Shown: positions 43,705 to 56,329, numbered from the stretch's first letter. The stretch is 64,000 nucleotides of DNA from Deroplatys truncata (GCA_030765065.1 CM060981.1:230461152-230525151), one strand, 5' to 3'. Translations and numbers: made by a program. The notes: generated by a model not told the origin, from the sequence alone.

Positions 43705-44706
43705 ATGCACCAAGAACAAGAGCTAACACAGTGATACACTCACACTGCTAAACTTTCATTCGGTTCCACATGTTTCAGCACGGAGCTATTTTGTTCGTCT
43801 GATATTGTTACCATAGATCATGAACAATCATTCGTACCACTGAATAGCCTGACACCAACTGTTGAGCAGAATATTCCAGAGGAAGATGATGTTGATTTCA
43901 ATTTTATTTAATGCTATTTTATATTTGATGTTATATATAGTAACTAAATGGGTAGTAAATTAAGTGTTTGATGTTACACAAAGTATCATGTGTAGTGAAA
44001 ATAATAAATGTTTTTTCTAATAATGTTTATTCTTTTAACAAATTTTCTTCAGCGAATTAAATCACTTTTCCAAAATTTTGTCTTAATCGTTTTTGTAGAC
44101 AACTTTTTTTTAGAACCTAGATCATAATGAAAAACAAAAGTGTCCTATTTTGTGGTGTTGAATGGTCTACCAAAATCAGCTCACCTCCAAATCCTCGCTC
44201 ACTATTAGACCCCACTGAACAAGCTTACAAGGTTTAAAAATTTTGGGATTTTATTTTGCCTGAAATCCTTTTTCGACTGAAGAAAATCATCATCATCACC
44301 TCCTCCTCCTCTTTTTTGTTATTGTTGTTTTTGTTGTTGTTGTTAAGAGCCTAAACTGCTTCACGAAAGCAACAGTAACATATCTAATAATCAGCAACTC
44401 TCTGTTGCCCATTATGCAACAAACTTATATTTTAAATATAAGTTTCTAAGACTTAAAAGGAGTATTGCTTCCTTCTCAAAAGTTATATTCCAAGGCATAG
44501 AAAGGCACCATTTTTCCTTAATAGGATGTATTTATCACTTTTTAGCTGATCTTTTCATGTCTAAAACATGAAAGATCACAGTATAAAGTGAGAGCACAAA
44601 TGAAGATGAGATTTACAGCACGCAGAACCTAAAAAAAAAATTGTGCCTACCATGTGTGTTGAATCTTCTTCCCTTTTTCCTTCTGCCAATCTCCCTCTCT
44701 GTCTCA

Positions 44707-44765
<59 letters not shown>

Positions 44766-45903
44766 CCACCAAAGGTGGCCTGCCAGGTAAAGTAGGTGAA
44801 GAGTTTTTTACCTAATATTTCCTGCTTATACCATTTCTTAATTTGCTTTAAATGGAGCATTTAATAAAAAAAAATCAAACATGTCAACAGTTGTGAAATG
44901 TTTAGTCCAGGTGGTTTAAGAGTTAAAGTTACCAACTTTCTCTTCTTTCATATCCTGACTTCGAAAGAAAACCCAGGACCCCTCTCCAGAGGGGAGAGGA
45001 GGTCACAACAATTCAACCCTCCAGCAATAGAAATATTTTGGCCGAAATACTTCGGGTTCAGTATTTTGCTTGTTTGGGAAGGTTGCCATGGTAACATGAC
45101 ATCATTATTGCTTGACTAGCTATGGAAGTGAAGAACTTTTGTCTTGACACTGAAGTATTTCTTTTGCACCCTTAGATAGCATTTGTAGGTTGTAAGTAAG
45201 AGCTTTAGACGAGTGGTCAATGAGCGAGTAGGTGTGAGCATGTAAACACAGAATACAAGTCAATTTGTATTTAGTTTCCCTCATTTTTGTTTGTTTGTGT
45301 ATGTTTCCAACAAAATAAACTATGATGTCATGTGTACTTACAAGTTGTCAGTAAGTAGTGTGAGCGCTAACACTGAATACAAGTAAATCTGTAACTCATG
45401 TTTTTAAGTTTCCAACCAAAAATGATGTATTTTTTTAGGAATTCCTTTTAATAGATGGAATGATGAACAGAAAGGCCTTTTAATTACTGGGTGGTCAATT
45501 AGTTCATTATAAATCTTCTGAAAGAAAGGAATTAGAAGCTTCAGGAAGTCGTATAATATAAAATGTAAAGACTTTTTTTTTCTGAATTGTGTTGGTTCAA
45601 ATAATAGATAACTTTGCTTCCTTAAGGGACAGTAGGACTGACTTAATCTAAAGAAGTAAGGCGAGGAATATTAATATTTAATTTCTAGCATGCATTTGTT
45701 TTGCTTACAGCATTTTTCACCTGTTTTCTACACCACTAGCTGCCACTGACACACACAAACACACACAGAGCAAGTGGTCCATATCTACCCTCAAGTTCTT
45801 ATTGCATGCCTCATGGTTTCATGATATTTCATAAATGGTAATCTGTTATGTTTCTTCCCCATTGCATTCATTTCTGAACTGTGCATTTTGCATTACTTTG
45901 CAG
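43705..45903. other. Long intron remainder
   Basis: A short plus-strand frame near 43780-43915 (ending EEDDVDFNFI-stop) looks like the acidic end of some element's protein but was not identified. A CA microsatellite lies at 44709-44763. A TTG-start frame at 44898-45119 has no motif. No other feature was recognised. Confidence 0.45.
44709..44763. repeat. CA microsatellite
   Basis: About 27 uninterrupted CA units. Confidence 0.95.
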
Positions 45904-46014
45904 CTGTAAGCATAGCAACAGTGTGGGCTTTTTTCTTACCCCCAGCAAAATCAAGCATCTATTTTCACAGAGAAAGCAGCAACAGTATTAAACTGGAAAG
46001 TGAATCTACTACAG
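45904..46014 (+). CDS. SLC19-family vitamin transporter, exon C
   Basis: A 111-nt exon between TTGCAG and GTAGGT, starting in phase 1 (completing Gly/Ala from exon B) and ending in phase 1. It reads VSIATVWAFFLPPAKSSIYF, then HRESSNSIKLESESTT. VSxAxAxxLPxxxxSxYFHR matches helix 6 and the start of the cytoplasmic central loop of SLC19 proteins. The Ser/Glu-rich end fits that loop. Confidence 0.88.
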
Positions 46015-46179
46015 GTAGGTTAACTATATTGTGTAACATATTGTATTTATCTATGTTTAGAATTTTGAATTATTTTGCATAGGCAGGCATATATTTAAAC
46101 ATTTTTTTTAAACTTTCTTGAAAGAGGTATGCTTTTTAATTTGTTTTTTCCTATTTATTATTAACATCGCTTTAAGTGT

Positions 46180-46490
46180 GTGGTCATATCACAGATGAAT
46201 CTGTTAGGAGATACCTTGTGGATCAGTATGTGGCAGACAGTTGGCCTCCTAGATCTCAACCTGTGCCACACCATCTTACTTTGTCACATGTCCAGAGAGG
46301 CATGTATACCGCAACTGTACTCATTGGGCAGTTGGCAGCCTCAACACATGTCCTTAGAAGTATGTGTTCAGCAACTGTACCTCTGCTTCCACATGTGCCA
46401 GGCAGATGGCATTAGAGTGACATCCAGTCTACTTGTTTTCATTATCTGTGATTAGATGGCAGAGCATTTGCTATAACCATCTATTTTCAT
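46180..46490 (+). repeat. Diverged relative of the 104-bp minisatellite element
   Basis: Both edges match those of the element around 2165-18790: GATxTGTTxGxxGATA on the left and GATGGCATTAGxGTGxCxTCCAGTCTA then GCTATxACCAxxTATTTTCAT on the right. It holds only about two core units. Frames of 79-91 codons across it are not genes. Confidence 0.65.
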
Positions 46491-46499
46491 TTTTACTTT

Positions 46500-46760
46500 C
46501 TCTAAGTAGAAGTAGGGGAAGTGTTGCATTCCACCCAAAAATTTGATACCAAGATTTCACCAGAAATACATTTTTTGAGGCACCCTGAATCCCCCCCCCA
46601 AAAAAGCACTTTTAGAAAAAGGTCTGTGCTTGTGTCTGTGAACAGCATAACTCAAAAACGAAAAGGTATTTAGGTTCAGTATCTTTCAAAGATGCAATAT
46701 GAAGATTTTTAAGAAAATCCCCCCCCCACTCCAACTTTCAGTTGGCATAGTTTTTGATAA
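46500..46760 (-). mobile_element. 0.95-kb CA-bearing repeat, truncated reverse copy
   Basis: Begins CTTTCTCTAAGTAGAAGTAG and holds ATTCCACCCAAAAATTTGAT and CAGCATAACTCAAAAACGAA. It stops soon after the CCCCCCCACTCCAACT block. Confidence 0.7.
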
Positions 46761-46862
46761 TGTCATCATGAAATGGCTACCTTCCCATTAGGTACAGTGC
46801 TGTTTCAATTACTGTCTTAAAGAATAATCTATTAACCTAACATTTTCATTATAATGCACTAT

Positions 46863-47288
46863 TTAAAGACGTGAATTTTCTTTTAGAACATCATGAATTG
46901 TATTCTGATTTTTCTCTAGTTTTAATTCCAGCACACATTTGAGATGTTCAGCAGAATCTGAATGTTTATGCAATGACTGATTGATATTCGGAATGTTACA
47001 AAAGCCATCATAACTCCACACCATTTTCTTTATTTTAAGTAATAGACAAGCCCAGCAAAATAGCTTATGTAAATAATTATTAATCCACAACCACTCATAC
47101 TCACTATACCACAAGCTTTTAAGATGTCTGATATAACTTATAGCACCGTTCCTTTCATTTCTATGTGCTGACACACTAAGCATTGGCTTAGGTTTACCAG
47201 TAAATATCACCTCTCTTTTATCGTCTTCAGTCCACTGTGTAAAAGATTTTTGTAACATACAACACACTATGTAATTTTGCAGATTCAT
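46863..47288 (-). pseudogene. TTF-type zinc-finger fragment of a ZMYM/hAT-like transposase
   Basis: The 141-codon minus-strand frame reads YSEYEWLWINNYLHKLFCWA, CLLLKIKKMVWSYDGFCNIP, and NINQSLHKHSDSAEHLKC. The W-x-KLFCWxCLL, W-GF-N-LNxxxxKHxxSxxH pattern is the TTF-type zinc finger that precedes the transposase core in ZMYM-like hAT proteins. The core is not found, and the upstream part ends at 47288. An adjacent 64-codon minus frame at 47343-47537 may be a further scrap. Confidence 0.6.
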
Positions 47289-47539
47289 TGCAAATTGCCA
47301 GTGGTTTACTGTTTTTAAGATAAACTTGTTGATACTTTTAATTCACACTAGCGAACTTCCAAGACTATACGCATGACAGTAATTGCTACATACACACTGT
47401 TTCTGCACATGAACTGAACTAATACTGAAAGACCGAGTCATAAAGTTTGAAAAGTGATTTGGGAGAGAAAACACTCCATTATCTAAGGGAAGGAATGTTT
47501 GCAAGTCTATAAAAGATTTCATAGTGTCAATGACCACTG

Positions 47540-48139
47540 AATAGCCTCTACAAGGTACCTTTCTACTGCAAAAATATCCAGAATTTTAGCTTCACTGTAG
47601 TCTTGAAGCAGGAGGTTTGTGTAAGTACTGCATTCATACAGTCCAAGCTTGAGTTAGTTGTCATGGCAACCAGACATAAATTGTGCAATGAACATTCCAG
47701 AACTGAGAGTAGCTGCACCAATCCTCTATACATTACAGTTTTCCCATTTTGCTCACTTATAACCTATTTTTCTTATTCTCTGCTACTGCCGCAGTAACAA
47801 TTTGGAATGGACAATTTTCGCTCTTAAAACAGTGATTCATAAAATTATATTCCTATATGTGAGTAGTGGAATATTAAAATATAAAGTGTTTAAAACAGAG
47901 ATAAAATTATATTCAAACACACCTAGTTAGAAAACAGCTGAAGCAGTGCTTCATTGGCTTCACCTAAAGAACCACCCCTGCTTTACACGTTTTTTGAACC
48001 TGCAAATCTAAAAAATTTAATGTTACAAAGTTATAATTAATTATAGCATAAACACTACAATGAATAGTTAAGTTTGTTGTTTCCTTTGTCTTATTAGCTT
48101 TTTAAATTAGATATTAATATAATTACTTTCTCTCTACAG
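47540..48139. other. Intron sequence, nothing recognised
   Basis: AT-rich sequence ending in the polypyrimidine tract TTTCTCTCTACAG before exon D. Confidence 0.5.
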
Positions 48140-48306
48140 ATGAAACTGGACTAAAGGAACAAGTTAGAAAAAAGAATGTATCATTTGTTGGGCGTTGTAG
48201 AACAGCATATTACTATTTATGGAATGATTTTAAGACAGCTTACAGCAATATGCATGTTCTGAAGTGGTCCTTTTGGTGGGCTGTGGCAACATGTGGGTAT
48301 GTGCAG
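48140..48306 (+). CDS. SLC19-family vitamin transporter, exon D
   Basis: A 167-nt exon between CTACAG and GTAAAT, starting in phase 1 and ending in phase 0. It reads ETGLKEQVRKKNVSFVGRC, then YYYLWNDFKTAYSNMHVLKW and SFWWAVATCGYVQ. LW-DF-x-Y and KWSxWWAxATxGYxQ are conserved in SLC19 carriers, marking the end of the central loop and helix 7. Confidence 0.92.
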
Positions 48307-49345
48307 GTAAATATTTATCAAAGATAGTTATCAAAGATGGCATTAAAAGCTTTCAGAAGAAATTAGTATATCTAATTACCTATGTTTATATGGTATTTCC
48401 TATGCTACCAGAGATAACAATATAGGTACTGTATACATAATAATGCTGTATATTTGGTTCAGATTTAATTCATCCATTATACATGTTTTAGGACTTGAAA
48501 ATGGTAGATAATGTGATATTATGTATACAGTATAATACAACTAAAAGATTACAACAATCAGAACATTAAATTTAATTATTATACATATGATTGCCACCTA
48601 TTCTGATTTTGTCGGGATCCTCCTTACTTTTTTTAACTGTCCCAAGTTCCAACATGAGTATGATGAGATACCCAAATGTCCCTACTTTTCTGTTTTTAGG
48701 TTACAAATAGAGTTTTATTATTGAGTTTTCTTAAGGTTTTATGTCAAATAATATTTGTTACAATATTAGTAATATCTTACTTTCTTTAAAATGCTACATT
48801 TAGTTATCTTGAATACCGTATAAATTTAGATTTATCAACTAACGAAAAATAGGTACATTGTTTTAACAAATCGCTGGCTCAGTATTACAAGGTTGTATGT
48901 AATAGCATGTAACTTTTGAGAAACAAGAGAGTGAAATTTCAGATTATGAGTGAGCAATGTGTTGGTATTATCCAGCCATTATTTTGTTTATCTCCTAAAC
49001 AAATATAAAAATATACATTATACATACTATTAACTTCATAATATTATTATTTTTGAAGAAGTTATTTAATGTTATATTTCTACATAGAACCTTGTAACAC
49101 AAACCATAACATATAACTGAAACAACAAAGTTGTATGTAAGCATTCTACATTAATACTCTGAGATAATACTATAGGATTATAGAGGATAAGTAGGTAAAA
49201 TAAAGAATTTGTTCATGTTATATATATTTATTGCATAGAAAATATTATAACACCTTTTGCTTTAGTTATTATCAAGTACAGTCTAAAATAACTAAACTTA
49301 CTCAAGAAATTTGCTGAAAAATAATCAGCTCTGCTTTCAATATTG
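48307..49345. other. Intron sequence, nothing recognised
   Basis: AT-rich, without a recognisable repeat or coding remnant. Confidence 0.5.
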
Positions 49346-49357
49346 ATTTCACTTTAT

Positions 49358-49360
49358 TAC

Positions 49361-49442
<82 letters not shown>

Positions 49443-49455
49443 ATAATAATAATAG
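49358..49455. repeat. TTA microsatellite
   Basis: About 30 TTA units followed by a short TAA run. The poly-Asn frame on the minus strand is an artefact. Confidence 0.95.
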
Positions 49456-49889
49456 TTCATATTGTGACCCAAAGACAACATGGAATCATATTTTAATAAT
49501 ACCAGTTTCAATATAATATGTTGACACAAAGTGAAAAATAATAAAAAATAACATCTCAACAAGCTGACTCAAGTAAGCTACTTAGGAATTCTGCTCTTAG
49601 TAATACTTGAAAATAATATTGTACAGCATTATCATAATACAATCATTAATTTTTAGTAATGTGAAGTGAACATACATAGTAAAATAGCTTCCCCATCCTT
49701 ATAAATTTTACAGAACTAAAGAATAACACAGCTATTCGTTCAGAAAATAAAAAAAAACAGCTTTCAATAGTGTTGGTTTAACTAAATGTGCTAAATTGAT
49801 AACACAAAATGTGCAAATGAAGTATAATATATAATTATTATTCCCATTCTGAACAAAAATGCTTTTATTGCATATATTTTCTCTTGCAC

Positions 49890-50285
49890 TCATTCTCTTT
49901 GGCCTCTTCTTAATAGGGCTTCAAAGAAAGACCTAGCAACTTCAGACATAAACTTCAGCATTGCCTTGAAAGACCTAATCTTGTTTGGTGGGATTGTTAA
50001 GATTTTGGATCGTTTTGGTATTGGTATTTCATCAAATTCTGTGGACTTCCTTGAAATGATTAATAAATATTTCAAATTAACGTTATTATATTCTTTCTTG
50101 CTGTGACTCTGTTTCCATTGTAAGCATGTGAGTGACTGAGCGAATTTAAGGGATGTCACTTTTATAAATGGCACACTTTTATAATTGAAAAGCTTGGAGC
50201 AAACTTGAAAGTTATAAAAGTTATGGGGTTGCATCTGCAAAATGTTGTATGGTTTCCTTTTACATGCTGATTTGAGTAGGCGCAA
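49890..50285 (-). pseudogene. Possible transposon protein C-terminal fragment
   Basis: A 131-codon minus-strand frame with HNFYNFQVCSKLFNYKSV, then EIPIPKRSKILTIPPNKIRS and KFMSEVARSFFEALL. The layout (short K-rich linker, then a final 30-residue helical piece ending FF-x-L) resembles the end of repetitive insect transposon proteins. I cannot name the family. No start context is convincing. Confidence 0.3.
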
Positions 50286-51890
50286 CAGGGAAACTGGTGA
50301 ATAAAACTCTCTTTTTGATAAACTTCTTTCTAGGCAGCTGTAAGCAGAGTCAATTTCCAGGAGTACAGAATTTCATAGTTATGTTTTGGATCTTGCTAGC
50401 TTGCTTCTCACACTTAATAAACCTTTATATTATTTTAAGGAATGTGCAATTACCATATACATACAACTTTGTCAATTCATCACACAAACAATTTATTACT
50501 ATAGGATTCTAAGTATATATAGAACTTTGAAACTCTCAGAGCAGAACAAAATCCACATACAACAAATTTAAAACACCTGCTATGTTTATACCAACAAGTA
50601 CTGTCACCTTCTGATAATTATGAAGTACAGCTCAAATCATACAACCTTTTAGCACTAAAACTTTAATTTCTGAATTTTCCTGACATAGAACCTTATAATC
50701 TTGAGCCAGTGAAATATGCAGCCTCTAACTTACTAAAAAGAATAAAATTTGTGTTCTTTGTTCTTGTGTAATGCGCAAGTAGAAAGGTTGTTTTCTTTAA
50801 TAAAAAACTTGTGATCAGAAGAAAGAAATAAACTTCATGTAAAATCTGTGGAAAGTGGATCTCTAGATAAAATAAACAACTCACAGCTGGCAAGGTGCAG
50901 GTGCTGTCTGTAGAGTCTTTACTTCTCTTTCAATTGTCTGCTGGCAAGGCAGGCAGCATTATAAAAATGATTTATTTAATTGTAAGTAAAAAGAATGGAA
51001 AATTAATAATGAATATGATATAAAAAAAGACGATTTTATGCTTTTACCCTGCAAATAATTGATACCTTCTTTCTCACATCTCAGTATAGGACACTTTGTT
51101 GTAGATGTAGGATAAAGTTGGTACTTATGATTTGCATGTGCCGCTAAGATAAGTCATGTCAGGTACTAACTGGCACAGATATGGGCTATCCTCTTGCCCC
51201 TCCAATACCCGCTAGAGTCCAGACTGAAAGAGTAGAGTGCTATAAATTTGTACCAGGACAGAAGTGCCATGGATCCATAGAATAATAATATAACACAGTT
51301 ACAAACTTGCAATTTACAGTTGCTTCCTTCAGCTTGTATGGTTTTCTATTGTCAGACAAGCCATTGCATTGCGCCTTTTAGAATAATAAGCATGGCCATG
51401 TTCTTGATGTAATCTTAGAGTATACAAATAATTCGAAATACGTATTTCTTCATTAATTAAGGTAGTGCCATGGCACAGAGGCACTACCCTAGGAGCCGCC
51501 CCTGTTTAAAAATCGCATCCTAAGCAGCATTTTTTATAAAATACTTAAATTTGTGTTTTAAAATACATACAGGAATGACTGAACATATATGTAGGTCCTA
51601 AACTTCACAATCACACTTCTTTATACAGACTTAAGAGGTAGTAAAACGATTCAAAATGCTCAGTAGTGTACTTTGGTTTATGGAAAATTCACAGATCAGT
51701 ATTATATTACTCTATCATTATTAGATACAAAATTGGGAGTTTAACTAGTGTAAATGGAAGGCAGAAATGTAATGGTGCATTCCCTTGAATACTTTGAGGA
51801 TCTCTCCTGTAATAAGATATCATAACTTTTGGAGGCATGAGCTGAGAAAAGTGATTAAATGCATTTGCTTAGGTCTTTCAGAATTGAAAA
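50286..51890. other. Intron sequence, nothing recognised
   Basis: AT-rich; scattered 60-70-codon frames lack motifs. Confidence 0.45.
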
Positions 51891-51894
51891 CTAA

Positions 51895-52290
51895 GATAAA
51901 AATCTGATGTATTAAATTCACATAACATTCCCTACCCTCTGTCACTTGTTTGAAGACCTGTCTTACAGCTGGAGCTGCCAAGAGAGGGCAATGAATGACC
52001 CACCAGTCAAGCAGCCCTCTCATGTCCACAGGAATACTCTTTCCATTGAGCACAGCCATGTACCACGAAACGTACAAGACACCTGAAAGATGAGAATGAA
52101 ATGAATGAAAGGGAAATGATGGAAAGGAAACTGTGGTAGAGAAGAAACCACACCAGCATTTGCCTGCCAAGCCTGTGGAAACCATGAAAACCCTATAGGT
52201 CATAGTGGGCAGTCATCAGGGATTGAACCTGGGACCTCCCTAATGCAAATCGCGCACATTACATGTTACTACTGCACTCAGTCTGATGTT
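51895..52290 (+). repeat. Fused scraps of two repeat families
   Basis: 51895-51945 matches the start of the 0.95-kb repeat (AAAATCTGATGTATT, TTCACATAACATTCCCTACC). 51960-52290 matches the SINE-like family of 675-1160 (CTTTCCATTGAGCA, GGGAAATGATGGAAAGGAAA, GAACCTGGGACCTCCCTAA). The same junction order occurs near 29060, suggesting a recurrent composite. Confidence 0.55.
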
Positions 52291-53100
52291 CATGAGAATT
52301 TACTACTAGGTGTCAACAAAATGCCAAGGTACGGTTCTGCATGCTCCCACCATTAATCCTACCACTTCTATCTCCTGCAGATGATATTTTGATTTATAGC
52401 ACAGTAAAGTGGGTTTATAGATTTTCTTTTTTTCCTAATTCACCTCTTCAGGTTGATCAAGTATAGTGTCCAAACTGGATCTAAAATGAATCCTATAGAG
52501 CGTTCATTTTTGAAGGCGATGATATCTATTCTGTGTCAACTGCATTAACAGCCACTCCACGGATATCCTCATATATGTCGAATTCTTTCTTCCTTAGTTC
52601 TGAAGAATTTTCAAATAAAATGGAAAACAAGTTCAAAGCTACAATAAGTTAATTTATAATCTTTGGATGAAAGTAATTTTATATTATAACAAATGATGAC
52701 TCCAATTGCTGCCGAACAACTTTATTCATCACTTAGATGCTCAACGTAGTACAACTTCTTCGCTGCACTCACATATTGACTGCACTTGACTGTCTCTCTT
52801 ACTGAACTCAACACCTCCATGCAAGCAGTTCCCTTATATATCCCCATAACAAAGTGGAATGTTTTCTATGGGGCGGCTTCTCAAACCTGCTGCCAAGGAA
52901 ATTTCCAGAAAGGCAGGGAGCACACATAAAGGGTTTGTTGCTTGGGCTATTATTGTGCAGGCCATTATTGCACAGACCATTTGTTCTTAAGTGGCTAGCC
53001 AAAGATGATAACAATTGGTAAGCACTGTTGCCTCCCCTTTTATATCAAAACGTTTATTTGGTTTATCAAACAATTCATTTGGTTTATCAAAAAATTTATT
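52291..53100. other. Intron sequence, little recognised
   Basis: Near 53045-53105 three near-identical phrases TTATTTGGTTTATCAAA follow one another, a short direct repeat. No gene is seen. Confidence 0.45.
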
Positions 53101-53109
53101 TGGTTTATA

Positions 53110-54190
53110 TCATCAAAGCATACGAGGGTTAAAGGATAAAGTAGAGGAGCTAAGCTTACATATTCAAGAAATAAATTATATCACAGTAATGTGCACAACA
53201 GAGCACCACATGACAGAATCAGAGCTTAAAAGTGTGAACTTCAGTAAGTACACATTATGTTCCAGCTTTTGCAGAAGTAGATTAAATTGTGGAGGAGTTA
53301 GTATATTTGCTAAAAGCACGATAAAGTTCACCTGCATAAGTGTTGCATCTTTTTGTGAGGAAAAGGAATTTGAATCTGTTCAGTAAAAATAGGATTTGGT
53401 AGGGAGACATACATCATTTTAGCAGTATATAGAGCTCCCACAGGGAACTTCCAAGGATTTATAAATACATTAGAAAGCACCATCTTATACATTTACACTC
53501 AAAATGCTATAATAATACTTTGTGGAGATTTTAATGTTAACATGCTTAATGACAGTGAAATGAAAACTCATCCCACTTCCCTATTACATACATTTAATTT
53601 AGAATATATGGTTCACTTTCCAACCAGAACTCATATGAACACTGCAACATCTATAGACAACATATTTCTACACTTAGAAAAATTTCAAATTATACCATAA
53701 TTCCTATTGTAAATGGCATGTCAGATCATGATGCTCAGGTATTGTGTGTGCCTGTCATAGCTAGCAAACAGATTGTTAATACAAAAAGTAAAATTACACA
53801 AGAATAATTAGTGATGACTGATGAACATATCAATAATTTTAAATGGTATTAAAAAATGATAAGTCGACTTCTGTCTATTCCAGCGCTCAAGTAAATGACA
53901 AATTCGATGAATTCCTTATTTAAAGCTATTTTTCCTAAGAAATCAATAACCTCATCGCAGGTAACAAAGGTCAAACTCTGGATTACTTTCGGTATAAGGA
54001 AGTTCTGTGTGAATAAAAGAAATTTGTTCTTACTGTATCGCACAAGTAATGATTCAAACATTAAAGCACACTACAAAACATATTGTAAAACACTTAAAAG
54101 AGTAATTAATGAGGCTAAAAGAAAGTATTACTCACTAGCCATTGATGATTCCAATAATAAAATAGAAACATTTTTGAATTCATGTTAATT
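53110..54190 (+). pseudogene. Jockey-like non-LTR retrotransposon, endonuclease part
   Basis: The plus strand reads GLKDKVEELSLHIQEINYIT, VMCTTEHHMTESEL and CGGVSIFAKSTI, the start of an apurinic endonuclease domain, with TEHHMT in place of the catalytic TEHWL-like motif. Later broken frames cover GDFNVNMLNDSE-like, ISDHDAQVLCVP-like and VKLWITFGIRKFCVNKRN, then YKTYCKTLKRVINEAKRKYY, the linker before reverse transcriptase. It ends 64 bp before transporter exon E. Many stops are present. Confidence 0.75.
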
Positions 54191-54253
54191 AGATACTGTA
54201 TTAGGAAACAAAGGATGCAGTAGGATTTAAATCTATGTTATTTATATCCACAG

Positions 54254-54362
54254 GTTCTCATATATGTGCAGCTAATATGGGAGAATATTATAAAGGAAAA
54301 CCATTCTAGTGGCAACTATGATTTATATAATGGAGCAGTGGAGTCTTTGTATACTATCCTTG
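54254..54362 (+). CDS. SLC19-family vitamin transporter, exon E
   Basis: A 109-nt exon between CCACAG and GTAAGT, starting in phase 0 and ending in phase 1. It reads VLIYVQLIWENIIKENHSS, then GNYDLYNGAVESLYTILG. YVQxLWxxI and YNGAVExxxTxxG are SLC19 signatures, covering the end of helix 7 and the start of helix 8. It joins exon D in frame. Confidence 0.92.
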
Positions 54363-54466
54363 GTAAGTTTTTGAAAGGAAAATCGAGTGACATGTTTGTG
54401 TCCATCATTGCTTGCTTGTGGCTATACATCCTTTTTTCAAATGTGGGAGGGGAGGTTTATATGTCC

Positions 54467-54472
<6 letters not shown>

Positions 54473-54521
<49 letters not shown>
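54473..54521. repeat. GA microsatellite
   Basis: About 23 GA units, followed by a G run and a GT/GCAC-rich stretch. Confidence 0.95.
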
Positions 54522-54527
<6 letters not shown>

Positions 54528-54529
54528 AG

Positions 54530-55040
54530 AATATGTGTGTGCATGTGCACGTGCACGTGCGTATGCGTGCTTATGCAGCATTTCCACAACTTGAGGGTGG
54601 GAGAGGCTAAGGAAGTCAGATGTTGTGCTGATGTTTTACAACCCTTTGCATGAATATCAAAAAAAGTTTCACCTTTTGTTAAGAATAGCTGGAGCTGTAT
54701 AAAATTACCATTATAAGGAGTAAAGGTGACGATATCTCAAGTTCATCCTGTATACTAAGACACACATGTAGATACCCTGTATCTGTAAAAGTAAGTTTAT
54801 ATTTTCAGAATAAAATATCTGATATGACAGACTCAGTTAAAGGACATTAAACCATTAAAAACTATATGTTTATTTATAATATTTATACACTATTGTACTC
54901 AGTCTTTTATAACTAAATTAAAAGGTTTATGAGGTGATTAAATTTCAAATAAGTTAAAAGTTAAATGTGTGCATATTTTGGCAATAGCTACATTCTTGGT
55001 ATAAAGCAATCTAGTAGGTACAGATAATTAAGTGTATTAA
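54530..55040. other. Intron sequence, nothing recognised
   Basis: AT-rich, no repeat identified. Confidence 0.45.
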
Positions 55041-55044
55041 GAAT

Positions 55045-55725
55045 TTTAACAGTAGTTATAGTTATAGTTAGTTTATTGTGCTAAGAGTTTTACAGTTTGA
55101 TTGCCTACTGCACTTTGACCCTGGTCACTCATTCAGTAGACAATCACTACAGTTTATTTACATTTTACAATTTCCCGTCAACGCATTCTGTAGACAACCA
55201 CTATAGATTATTTAATTTTACCATTTCTTGTCAATAAATTATCTTGCTTTTTTGTTTTTTTATTCAGTTCTTTTTTTTTCATGTCCCATTTCCACTTGTT
55301 TTTCACTTTTCATTTATTGATTACTTAACCATCACACATTCACTATAGTTTTCCATTCAAAGTAAGATGCACTACCTCTTACTTTTCTCTTTCCACTGTC
55401 CAAAGCCATTTATTTTTTACTTTACACAAAAACTGTCCAATGCTCCTCGTGTCCTTGTATATCATTTTGATCATAAGTGTATTTCTATCCCCCTTCAACC
55501 ACTTCTTATTAAAAAATTCTTTTCTCCAATTTTCTGTTCCTTGGCATTTAAATACTATGTGTTCAATGTCTTCATTACCACCACATATCGGACGTTGATT
55601 CTGAGGAATACCCTGTCTTAACCCTCTTAGCCTCCATGCTGCGGTTCTTACCCATGCAATAGATTCTCTCTCTTCTTTATTTACTATGTCTATATTAAAA
55701 CTGTTATGCAGTTCGTCCATCACAA
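55045..55725 (-). mobile_element. 5'-truncated LINE copy, reverse orientation
   Basis: The minus-strand frame 55723-55379 contains INKxIVNKEERESIAW-like, GLRQGIPQNQRPICGGNEDI and EHIVFKCQGTENWRKEFF, closely matching the end of the LINE at 57510-59957. The 3' untranslated part (TCAGTAGACAATCACTACAG, complement) also matches. The element ends in an ATAGTT-type run at 55056-55070. It is truncated at about 55725. It lies in the intron between exons E and F. The first Cys of CPICGG is Arg here. Confidence 0.85.
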
Positions 55726-55979
55726 TTAAGTTTATTTAATGAATGTTCTACAGTATTAATAATTGTGATAAAGCATAATGAAGGACCGAATTAGTTAAAA
55801 TAATTCTTTTAGTTTGTATTGGCAATTGTCAACAATTGAATTCTAAGTCCCTGGAAGATGTAATCCAACTTTCTCAAATCTAGTTTGCTTATCATAAAAG
55901 AAGAACATTGATGAGAAAGATTTTAAGCTTAAAACATTACATATTCTGCAATATAATGTGTGTTTGTTGTTTTACACAG
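55726..55979. other. Intron sequence before exon F
   Basis: AT-rich, ending in the acceptor TTTTACACAG. Confidence 0.5.
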
Positions 55980-56172
55980 GTGCCTTGATGTCACTTGCAT
56001 GTGGTTGCCTGCAAATAAACTGGGAAGCAGCAGGTGACATTGTACTTGCAATAGCCTCGTTTCTTGAAGCCATATCATTGTTTGGACTAACCTGGACTAA
56101 CTCTATGCCTCTGGCATATTTCTGCTTCATTGTTTTTGGAGTAATCTACAACACTATGATTACAGTGGCCAA
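55980..56172 (+). CDS. SLC19-family vitamin transporter, exon F
   Basis: A 193-nt exon between ACACAG and GTGAGT, starting in phase 1 and ending in phase 2. It reads ALMSLACGCLQINWEAAGDI, VLAIASFLEAISLFGLTWTN and AYFCFIVFGVIYNTMITVA. The xVNW-x-GD/E block and the following two helices match helices 9-10 of SLC19 proteins. Helices 11-12 should lie in one or more further exons, which I do not find in the remaining 7.8 kb. Confidence 0.9.
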
Positions 56173-56329
56173 GTGAGTAGCTTACAAATTATGTTGTGTA
56201 GAGAAAGATCTGATACCTCGTTAAAAAAAAAGGTTAAAATATGAAAATCAAGAAGTCTGGTGGTTGATGAAAGGGATCTTGATGTCTTGCAACAAAAAAA
56301 GGATTACTTAGTCACATAAACAAAACCAT

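Noticed and set aside
49302-49562. Poly-Asn protein
   Set aside because: It is translation of a TTA microsatellite.
54405-54653. Overlapping frames around the GA repeat
   Set aside because: They are Arg/Glu or Ser/Leu repeats created by the dinucleotide run.
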